Shown piece after piece: positions 17,429-24,505 of a stretch of DNA of 64,000 bases. Origin of the DNA: Oscillospiraceae bacterium. Its GTDB lineage: Bacteria > Bacillota > Clostridia > Oscillospirales > Oscillospiraceae. The notes under the pieces are model-generated. The model was not told where the DNA came from, did no database searches, and was given only the letters and a program-made list of their open reading frames with translations. The position numbers and the translations under genes were made by a program. The stretch covers positions 50,333 to 114,332 of the forward strand of contig CAJTFK010000012.1 in the NCBI GenBank assembly GCA_910575505.1. The letters run 5' to 3'. How positions within the stretch are numbered: position 1 is the first letter of the stretch; every line of letters starts with the position of its first letter.

Positions 17429-19270
17429 ATGGCGATGGAATTTCAGGGCCGTCTGGCGCGGCACTATGACGAGCTGAAATGGCTGTATCTGGAGCTGTAC
17501 CGGGACGAGGGCGCTTTCAGCTATTTTACGGGGATGCTGGAGCGCTGCTGGAAGGACCGGAAACAGGCCCTCCGGAACCAGGACGCGAAGCGGGAGGCGG
17601 ACCCGGACTGGTACCGCCGGCCGGACCTGCTGGGCATGATGCTCTATGTGGACGCCTTCGCGGGGAACCTGAGGGGCGTAAAGGAAAAGCTGGGGTATCT
17701 TCAGGAGTGCGGTGTGAACTATCTCCATCTCATGCCCCTGCTGGATACCCCCAGGGGACGCAGCGACGGAGGCTATGCCGTCAGCGACTTCCGGGCCGTC
17801 CGGCCCGACCTGGGCGCCATGGAGGACCTGGAAATGCTGGCCGATGCCTGCCGGAGGCGGGGAATCAGCCTGTGTCTGGATTTTGTAATGAACCACACCA
17901 GCGAGGATCATGAATGGGCAAAAAAAGCCCGGTCCGGAGAACCGGGTTACCGGGAGCGGTATTTCTTCTATGACAGCTGGGATATCCCCCGGGAGTTTGA
18001 GAAGAGCGTCCCCCAGGTGTTTCCCACCACCGCCCCCGGCAGCTTTACCCAGCTGGAGGACGGGCAGATTGTCATGACCAATTTCTACCCTTATCAGTGG
18101 GATTTAAACTATGCCAACCCCGCGGTATTCAACGACATGACGGAAAACCTCCTCTTCCTGGCCAACCGGGGCATCGACGTCATCCGCCTGGACGCCATTC
18201 CATACATCTGGAAGGAGCTGGGCACCGACTGCCGAAACCTCCCCCAGGTCCACACCCTGGCCCGGATGCTGCGGATGGTCTGCGAGATTGTCTGCCCCGG
18301 CGTGCTGCTGCTGGGGGAGGTGGTGATGGAGCCGGCCAAGGTGGCCCCCTACTTCGGCACACCGGAAAAGCCGGAGTGTCACATGCTCTACAACGTCACC
18401 ACCATGGCCACCACCTGGCACACCCTGGCCACCGGGGACGTCTCCCTGCTGCGGCGGCAGATGGAGGCGGTCTGCGCCCTGCCCAAGGACTTTCTGTTCC
18501 TCAACTACCTGCGCTGTCACGATGATATCGGCTGGGGACTGGACTATCCCTGGCTGGCGCAGAACTCCGGCGCCGGCGAGGTAGCCCACAAGCGCTATCT
18601 GAACGACTGGTTTACCGGGAAATTCCCCGGCAGCGACGCGAGAGGAGAGCTGTATAACGACGACCCCCGTCTGGGCGACGCCAGGCTCTGCGGCACCACC
18701 GCCTCCCTCTGCGGACTGGAAACGGCGGAATACGAGGGGGACCCCTTCAAGCGGGAACGGGCCGTTGCCTGCGACCTGACCCTCCACGCCTGGATGCTGT
18801 CCCAGAGCGGCATCCCTGTCATCTACAGCGGGGACGAGGTAGGCCGGTTCAATGACTATTCCTATCACGACGATCCGGACAAGCGGGACGACAGCCGGTA
18901 TATCCACCGGGGGGCCTTCCAGTGGGACCTGGCGGAGGGCCGGAAGGACCCGGATACCTACCAGGGCAGACTGTTCCAGGGCCTGCGGCGGCTGGAGTCC
19001 ATCCGCGGGTCGGAACCCTGCTTTGACGCGCAGGCGGACGTGAGGGTGGAGGACAGCGGAGATTCCCGGGTGCTGGCCCTGTGCCGCCGGATGGGAGACC
19101 GGGAGCTGATCTGCCTGTTTAACTTCAGCAATCAGTTTGTCCGGGCTGGCGCAGACCGGCCGGGGCGCTACACGGAACTGATGTATGGCACGAGCTATGA
19201 TGATATCCGCCAGATTGAACTGTGGCCCAACGGATTTGCATGGCTGCTGCGGGACCGGCCCCGCGCCTGA
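17429..19270 (+). CDS. GH13 alpha-glucan/sucrose-active enzyme, amylosucrase-like (GH13_4 type)
   Basis: A 613-residue protein close to amylosucrase in length and motif spacing. DPDWYRRPDLLGMMLYVDAFAGNL and YLHLMPLLDTPRGRSDGGYAV at about 65-115 match the amylosucrase/sucrose hydrolase group. The four GH13 regions are DFVMNHTS (about 150), DVIRLDAIPYIWK with the nucleophile Asp (about 255), LLGEVV with the acid/base Glu (about 298) and RCHDDIGW (about 363). No signal peptide, so it acts in the cytoplasm, probably on sucrose or a glucosyl-fructose unit left after alpha-galactosidase trims raffinose. It is divergent from the alpha-galactoside operon. Amylosucrase, sucrose hydrolase and related transglucosidases cannot be separated by eye. 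Confidence 0.9.
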   Translation: MAMEFQGRLARHYDELKWLYLELYRDEGAFSYFTGMLERCWKDRKQALRNQDAKREADPDWYRRPDLLGMMLYVDAFAGNLRGVKEKLGYLQECGVNYLHLMPLLDTPRGRSDGGYAVSDFRAVRPDLGAMEDLEMLADACRRRGISLCLDFVMNHTSEDHEWAKKARSGEPGYRERYFFYDSWDIPREFEKSVPQVFPTTAPGSFTQLEDGQIVMTNFYPYQWDLNYANPAVFNDMTENLLFLANRGIDVIRLDAIPYIWKELGTDCRNLPQVHTLARMLRMVCEIVCPGVLLLGEVVMEPAKVAPYFGTPEKPECHMLYNVTTMATTWHTLATGDVSLLRRQMEAVCALPKDFLFLNYLRCHDDIGWGLDYPWLAQNSGAGEVAHKRYLNDWFTGKFPGSDARGELYNDDPRLGDARLCGTTASLCGLETAEYEGDPFKRERAVACDLTLHAWMLSQSGIPVIYSGDEVGRFNDYSYHDDPDKRDDSRYIHRGAFQWDLAEGRKDPDTYQGRLFQGLRRLESIRGSEPCFDAQADVRVEDSGDSRVLALCRRMGDRELICLFNFSNQFVRAGADRPGRYTELMYGTSYDDIRQIELWPNGFAWLLRDRPRA

Positions 19271-19722
19271 AAGACGGCCGTCAGGCGGCGCCAGACACGG
19301 CCAGGTGCGTGTTGGAGCCTGCGGTTCAAAGAGGCGCATGCGGCAGGATACAGGACTCTGCGCCCGCTTTTCCGGGAGGGCCGGCGAGGCGGACTGCCGG
19401 AATGGGGTTTGGGGAGCCGCCCCATGTTCCGGACCCGCCCAAACTGCATGCCGCCGTACAGGATACGGAAACAAAACAGAGCCGGTTTCCTCGCAAGGAA
19501 AACGCCGCGGACCTAAGCGGAAAGTCTGCTTATAGCAATCTTCATAATTGCCGCCAGTAAGCCGGTGAGGGCGGCGGCCCCTGCACCTCTCTGCGGAAGA
19601 TGGCCCCCTGTCCGGCCTCTTTGTCGGCAATTTCGACGTTTGCTACAGGCTGCGCGAAGTCCGTCCCCCTTACCCTTAAAGAATGGTTTCGACACGCTGG
19701 TTATTGTTTGTTTTGAAAACTG
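19271..19722. other. Intergenic stretch with no supported gene
   Basis: About 450 bases of GC-rich sequence with only short overlapping frames in several phases and no ribosome site linked to a plausible protein. It leads into mobile-element remnants at 19723 onward. Confidence 0.6.
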
Positions 19723-19947
19723 CTATAAATAGTTCTCCACTGCCTCCGGCTTCAGCGGAGATGGGCAGCGGGCAATACACTTCTTCGGATGCAGACCCGC
19801 CGCCCTCTCCGCCTGATACTTTTGCAGCCATGCCTGAAAGCTACTCAATCGTATGCCCAATTCTTCCCGTATCTGTGTGCTGCCCTTTTGCGCTTTCAGA
19901 TAATTTTCCACTGCCTGATTTCCCCCGGTGCTATTTTTCCTTTTATG
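19723..19947 (-). pseudogene. Transposase helix-turn-helix (IS3-type OrfA) remnant
   Basis: The minus-strand frame contains NQAVENYLKAQKGST followed by QIREELGIRLSSFQAWLQKYQAE, the helix-turn-helix pattern of IS3-family OrfA (VEEYLxxKGSTxELAEKYGIS...WIKKY). It breaks off near 19723 without the usual rest of the protein or any OrfB with the DDE domain, so this is a relic. Confidence 0.55.
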
Positions 19948-19959
19948 CTCATGATAATT

Positions 19960-20012
19960 GCTCCCTCCAAAGCAGACAGTCTTGTTTTTCCACTGTCTGC
20001 TTTGGAGGGAGC
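19960..20012. repeat. Perfect 21-bp inverted repeat
   Basis: The arms 19960-19980 and 19992-20012 (GCTCCCTCCAAAGCAGACAG-type) are exact complements around an 11-base T-rich loop. No T-run follows on either strand, so it is not an ordinary terminator. It adjoins the transposase relic and may be a paired end of a mobile element. Confidence 0.6.
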
Positions 20013-20122
20013 ATATCATACTTCAAAACCGCCGCAAGGCTGCTTGTATTTCGTTCGGGCGTGCAGATACCCGCCGCCGAAACAACGGTTTTTATTTTGT
20101 TCCGGCGGAAGTGCTGAATATT

Positions 20123-22951
20123 TCAGGATGCGTCTGCTGACACAATCGAAACACTGCCTTTTACATTTCCCAAAGTGCCGTCCGGAGCCTGGAGATACAG
20201 CTGATAGGTTCCGGGCTTTGACGCTGGAGGTCCAACGGTAAAATTCCCGATACATTCCAGCGCCTCCCCCGGCTGACGCAGGTTGTTCACCGACCAATAG
20301 GACACATCTTTCTGCCCGGCCTTTGCGAAAAAGACGTTCATTCTGTTCCCCGTTTTCGATGAGATGTCGTATAATATTTCGTCCCCATCGGACAATGTGT
20401 AATCCCCCAGGAAAATGGTTTCTCCTGCCGCTACGGTCTTGAAATCAACGGGGATGATTTCCACGCCGGTTTTATCATCCGGGTCATCCATATCCCCAAA
20501 CTGCTCAGCCACTTCCGCCTCGGTCATATAGGCGACGCCTGTGATATCGTCGTTCGCGTCCCGGGTGATTTTAATATTGACGGTTCCCTTCGGGTTCATA
20601 TTCAGAGTATAGAAGGAGCCATCCTTCCGGATGTCCAGAAAGATATTGACCAGCTGTCCTTGATAATAATAGGTCTTTTCATCCACCATTGTGACGCCTG
20701 CCGCCTCATATTCCGCTATCTGCACCTCGGCCCATTCCTTTTCCTGATTCTCTTTCAGCTCGTCAAATTCGTCTCTCTTGCCCATCTTATCAAAAAGCAT
20801 GGATTGAAATGCCCAGTTCCCATCTTCTAAAGCCCTGTCAAGCCAAAGATCCAGTTGCGTTTCGTTCATGCAGTCGGTCAAGATGGAGAAAAACGCTGTT
20901 TTCTCATCGGCATATGCTTTTTCGGCGAAGCCGGTAAACAGAGCGGAATTTGTGTCAAGCCGACGCGCTGCGACAGAGAAGAAAGCAAAGTCCCCTTCCG
21001 CATAGCACTTTTCAAGCCATTTCTTTTGCGTGCTTTCATCCAGCCGGGGGAACGTAATTTCAAACAGAGGCAAACTGCCGGCCTCATAGTATCGCTCTAT
21101 GTCTGCGGAAACTGTACTCGTTTTTTTAAACCGCTCGTCACTCGCTGCGGGAGCATTGGCGCTATCATCTCCCCGCCAGGTATTTTGCCACCAGTCATCT
21201 TCCCAGGGCCTGCCCTGCCATTCGTCCTGCCACAGTTCCTTCCAATCATCCGGGAGCTCATTGGAAGCGGTGAAACTTTGTGAAGTATAAATCCCCATAA
21301 CGCCGGAGCCTTTTCGCGTAACCCGAATTGTATTTGCCCCTGTGCCGTCTGTAAATGTGGAAGTATTCCCGTTTTCCTTGAAATTCTTCGGCTTGTAAAT
21401 CTCGCCCCAATCGCCGTTGTCGGTAATGGTAGTGGTGGTATTTTTGAAATCATCTTGGGAAACCAACTGGAAATATCCACTGTCGGCAATGGCGTTTACC
21501 GAGCCGGAAAATCCCTCCGGCAAGATTAAAAAGACGGAAGCCATATTGAAATTGCCCACGATATTGCCGGATCGGATCAGGCCGCAGGTCAGATACCCGT
21601 TATCGGCTTTCAATTTCACATCGCTGTAATCCACGCTGGGAAGATAGAGCTTGATCGTTTCATCATTTGTGTTCGTACTGGTTTTGCAGGAGATCGAGAC
21701 CTTCCAGTCGCGGTTCTGCTGGCTGATGCGAACCGTATAGACATCGCTGTTGTATTCAGCCGAAATCTGATTGTCCGCCGCCGCCAGCACATTGACAGCG
21801 GCGCTGCTGACATCCAGTGACAGCGAGGGCCTGCCGGCGGTGTCCAGCGGCGCGCCAGGGAGAGACTCCGCATGGGCGCTCACTATTGCTGACCCCGGCG
21901 AATAGACACCGACAAAGGCCGCTCCCAGAACGACACACAGTGTCAGCACGACCGTCAATATCTTAACTGCTCTCGATGGTTTCTTAAACTTCATAATTGC
22001 ACCTAACCTTTCTTTCAAAAGCTGTTTATTTTCGCTTAAAGTGACAGCTCCGAGATTTTCCCTGTATCTCCCCACGGCCGCCATAGCGTCAAGCAGGGTT
22101 TTCCCATAGTCCTGCGCGCTGCCGCTCCCCGTTTTAGCGAGGACGGCTTCATCACAGGAAAATTCGCAAGCCCTGGTAATTTCCCGGCTCATAAGATGAA
22201 CCAGCGGATTAAACCAATGCAGGCAGACGGTAATTTGAACCAGCCATTTATAGAACATATCCCGCCGTTTGTAGTGTGTCAGTTCATGCAGAATGACATA
22301 GCGAAAATCCTTTTCGGGAATATCCGCGCTGGGCAGCACGATACATGGATGGAAAAATCCAATCAGCAGCGGGGAAGAAACCAACGGATTGACGCATAAC
22401 TCAATCGGCTTTTTAATGCCTGACTGCTCGGCAACAATAGAAAGTTCGTCTAATCGCTCAATGTCAGAAATCGGGGTCGATCCAGCCCTGATATACCGTA
22501 CAAAACCCTGATAGATCGTCATTTTCCGTATCAGCAGACCCAGCGCAGCCGCCAGCCAAATCAGCCAAGCATAATTCGCCGGCAGCGTACCAATCTCTTG
22601 AAGCGGATGGGCCGACGTCAAATTCTCTGCCGGAGGATTCACACTTTCATTGTTCTGCTCCAAACCGACAGCAGGTGCAGAAACATCTCCTGGAGTATTA
22701 AAGTCAGCTTGCTGCGGCGGTATGGGAACGGTCTGGGATATTGCCCGATCGGCAGCCTGATACGCCTTCCCCATCAGGCTTACTTCCGGCCCGAAGGGGA
22801 GCAGCAGCCGCAAAACAACAACCAGCCAAATGTAATACTGCCACTGCCGGCTGATTTTGTCTTTCAAAAACCGTTTTCCCAATAGCAGGACCAGGATAAG
22901 CAATCCGCCGGAAACGGACATGGACAGGAAAATTTTCAAAACTGCGCTCAT
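20123..22951 (-). CDS. BlaR1/M56-family membrane metalloprotease sensor with large extracellular region
   Basis: A 942-residue protein. Residues 1-55 and 125-145 contain membrane segments. The M56 peptidase motif HELTHYKRRD starts near residue 222, with HWFNPLVH and ACEFSCDEAVL following. A further membrane segment lies at about 332-352. In BlaR1/MecR1 this core cleaves the repressor after ligand sensing. The outer part is not a penicillin-binding domain: there are about 590 residues including a beta-rich DUF4097-like stretch (about 370-550), a helical repeat-like region (about 600-720) and a C-terminal beta domain. The start overlaps the stop of the BlaI-type gene by four bases, so the pair forms one operon. 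The signal sensed is unknown; no beta-lactamase gene is nearby. Confidence 0.9.
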   Translation of the reverse strand: MSAVLKIFLSMSVSGGLLILVLLLGKRFLKDKISRQWQYYIWLVVVLRLLLPFGPEVSLMGKAYQAADRAISQTVPIPPQQADFNTPGDVSAPAVGLEQNNESVNPPAENLTSAHPLQEIGTLPANYAWLIWLAAALGLLIRKMTIYQGFVRYIRAGSTPISDIERLDELSIVAEQSGIKKPIELCVNPLVSSPLLIGFFHPCIVLPSADIPEKDFRYVILHELTHYKRRDMFYKWLVQITVCLHWFNPLVHLMSREITRACEFSCDEAVLAKTGSGSAQDYGKTLLDAMAAVGRYRENLGAVTLSENKQLLKERLGAIMKFKKPSRAVKILTVVLTLCVVLGAAFVGVYSPGSAIVSAHAESLPGAPLDTAGRPSLSLDVSSAAVNVLAAADNQISAEYNSDVYTVRISQQNRDWKVSISCKTSTNTNDETIKLYLPSVDYSDVKLKADNGYLTCGLIRSGNIVGNFNMASVFLILPEGFSGSVNAIADSGYFQLVSQDDFKNTTTTITDNGDWGEIYKPKNFKENGNTSTFTDGTGANTIRVTRKGSGVMGIYTSQSFTASNELPDDWKELWQDEWQGRPWEDDWWQNTWRGDDSANAPAASDERFKKTSTVSADIERYYEAGSLPLFEITFPRLDESTQKKWLEKCYAEGDFAFFSVAARRLDTNSALFTGFAEKAYADEKTAFFSILTDCMNETQLDLWLDRALEDGNWAFQSMLFDKMGKRDEFDELKENQEKEWAEVQIAEYEAAGVTMVDEKTYYYQGQLVNIFLDIRKDGSFYTLNMNPKGTVNIKITRDANDDITGVAYMTEAEVAEQFGDMDDPDDKTGVEIIPVDFKTVAAGETIFLGDYTLSDGDEILYDISSKTGNRMNVFFAKAGQKDVSYWSVNNLRQPGEALECIGNFTVGPPASKPGTYQLYLQAPDGTLGNVKGSVSIVSADAS

Positions 22952-23331
22952 TGCCGCCCTTTTCCTTTCTCCAGCAGCCGTTTCAATTCCTCATATTCCT
23001 CGTCTGCCAGGAGGTCGCCCATAATCAGATTGGAAACCAGCCCCTTCGCGCTTCCCTCATAAATCTTATCCAGGAAATGTTTCGTCTGCGCTGTCTGGTA
23101 TTCCGTCTCCGAAATGAGCGTGGTATATTCGTTGCGGCGGCCAATTTTCTTGGCACGCAAAAAGCCCTTGTTCATCAGCCTCGACAAAAGCACAATCAGG
23201 GTATTCTTCTGACACGGCCTGCCCCTGGCCGCCAGCCCGTCCATGATATAGGGAAACAATGTCACCTCATCTGGGTTTCCCCATACGATTTTCATAATTT
23301 CAAGTTCGGCGTCAGAAATTTTCTGTATCAT
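22948..23331 (-). CDS. BlaI/MecI/CopY-family transcriptional repressor
   Basis: A 127-residue protein with the BlaI winged helix (ISDAELEIMKIVWGNPDEVT, then CQKNTLIVLLSRLMNKGFLRAKKIGRRNEYTTLIS) and the C-terminal dimerisation helices. Length is typical. Such repressors are inactivated by cleavage by their M56 partner, which here is translationally coupled downstream. Its promoter (23374-23402) contains the palindrome AACATCATGTT, a likely autoregulatory operator. Confidence 0.95.
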   Translation of the reverse strand: MIQKISDAELEIMKIVWGNPDEVTLFPYIMDGLAARGRPCQKNTLIVLLSRLMNKGFLRAKKIGRRNEYTTLISETEYQTAQTKHFLDKIYEGSAKGLVSNLIMGDLLADEEYEELKRLLEKGKGRQ

Positions 23332-23373
23332 GGGTTCAACCTCCTCGATGTATGACGCTGTGTTGACGATTTA

Positions 23374-23402
23374 AATATAACATGATGTTGTCTTTTTGTC
23401 AA
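23374..23402 (-). promoter_or_regulatory. Promoter and operator of the BlaI/M56 operon
   Basis: On the minus strand a consensus TTGACA (23397-23402) is 17 bases from TATATT (23374-23379). Inside the spacer lies AACATCATGTT (23379-23389), an 11-bp palindrome placed to block RNA polymerase when bound. Confidence 0.78.
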
Positions 23403-23784
23403 GCCCGTTTTTGGCAAAGGAAGATACAACACGTTTCTTCCTTTTGAGCTATTTAGGGATACGCGTTTTCAGCAGGCAGGGCAAGTGCATAACACTTGCC
23501 CCGCCTGCTGGGGTACCCCCAAACCCGCGCCGTCAGAAGCTCCGCCGCTTCATTTCCGCCTTGAGGCGAAAATTTCGCTTCGCTCCCCTCCGGCTTTCCT
23601 CACGCGGCCTGCTCCGCCGGGCTTGTGCGGGGCTTCTTTTCTTCTGGTCACCGTGACCAGAAATTTCCCTGTCTGCGGCCCCATTGCCGGCGTTCCCGGG
23701 CCTTGTGCGCTTACAGCGCCATTACCGCCGAAAGCCTCTCCGGCAGTTTGGAGAGCGGTCCCCATAAGTCCCCATGTCATTAAG
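23403..23784. other. GC-rich remnant region without intact gene
   Basis: About 380 bases with palindromic GC-rich patches (for example CTGGTCACCGTGACCAG near 23645) and overlapping open frames in several phases, none with a start and ribosome site. It directly adjoins the broken mobC gene and is probably the decayed tail of the same mobile element. Confidence 0.5.
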
Positions 23785-24238
23785 TTAAGCGCAAATCCCA
23801 AAAGCTGACCTATAAAAGTTCGTATTTTCCAATAATTCAGCTCTATACCGGAATTTTATGGCTGTCCATAATTTGGAAGATTTCCTCGGCTTAATGACAT
23901 TACCATAAGTCCGCATAATCTGTTTGCGAGGCCTTGATTTCGTTCGGATAAGGGTTTTGGCCCGGACCGCAATCTGATTGAGACTATTCGCGCACCGCCT
24001 TCGCAGGGAAACAATCTCTTTGACTGGCGCAATGTCAACATGGAGCACATAGCCGTTGAGAGGCATTTTCGCACATAGGCCGGAAGATTGCGGATACCCA
24101 CATCCGCCATGCGCTCCCGGATTTTTGCCCGTTCATCCGGGGACAGACACAAACCGATGTACTCCGAATACATTTCCTTCCTGCAACGGCTGTTGACGGA
24201 CTTTTGGCGCTGCAAGGTGCTGATTTTTTGCCGTTCAT
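23785..24238 (-). pseudogene. Broken mobC-like relaxosome gene (frameshifts)
   Basis: A ribosome site and ATG at 24238 open with MNGKKS. The frame then shifts to one reading YIGLCLSPDERAKIRERM and GIRNLPAYVRK, and again to one reading MPLNGYVLHVDIAPVKEIV and SLRRRCANSLNQIAVRA. Joined, these match plasmid/ICE MobC proteins, accessory DNA-binding proteins of the mobilisation relaxosome (Pfam MobC: MxxxGIRNxxAYIRKM...LRRxxNNLNQIA). At least two frameshifts are needed, so the gene is dead. No relaxase follows. Confidence 0.8.
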
Positions 24239-24424
24239 AGTTACCTCCCGTAAATTCAAGGGCTGACAGTATTTCGATGAATTGAGGGTGGGGGAAGACA
24301 GCAACACAACAAACAGCCTACGCTTATAATCTATCCCGTAATTACGGAGAAACATTAATCGGATTACTCAAGGCGAATCTGATATTATCAATTTTGACAC
24401 TTACATTAAGACAGATAAAGCGGC

Positions 24425-24451
24425 GCCGCCTGTACGAACAATACAGGCGGC
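24425..24451 (-). terminator. Terminator downstream of the metallophosphoesterase gene
   Basis: GCCGCCTGTA (24425-24434) pairs with TACAGGCGGC (24442-24451) around a 7-base loop. On the minus strand it is followed by a moderately T-rich stretch (CTTTATCT). It lies 55 bases past the stop at 24506. Confidence 0.65.
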
Positions 24452-24505
24452 GTCGCTCGGGCTCAGTCTCTTCTATCTGACTTTTTTATGTTGCTCTACA
24501 CCTGT

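Noticed and set aside
20123..23331. Beta-lactam resistance sensor
   Set aside because: Although BlaI/BlaR1-like, the sensor lacks the penicillin-binding SxxK/SxN/KTG pattern and no beta-lactamase or PBP2a gene is adjacent.
23396..23808. Overlapping open frames of 83-107 codons in the GC-rich stretch near mobC
   Set aside because: No start with a ribosome site and frames open on both strands; better explained as decayed element DNA.
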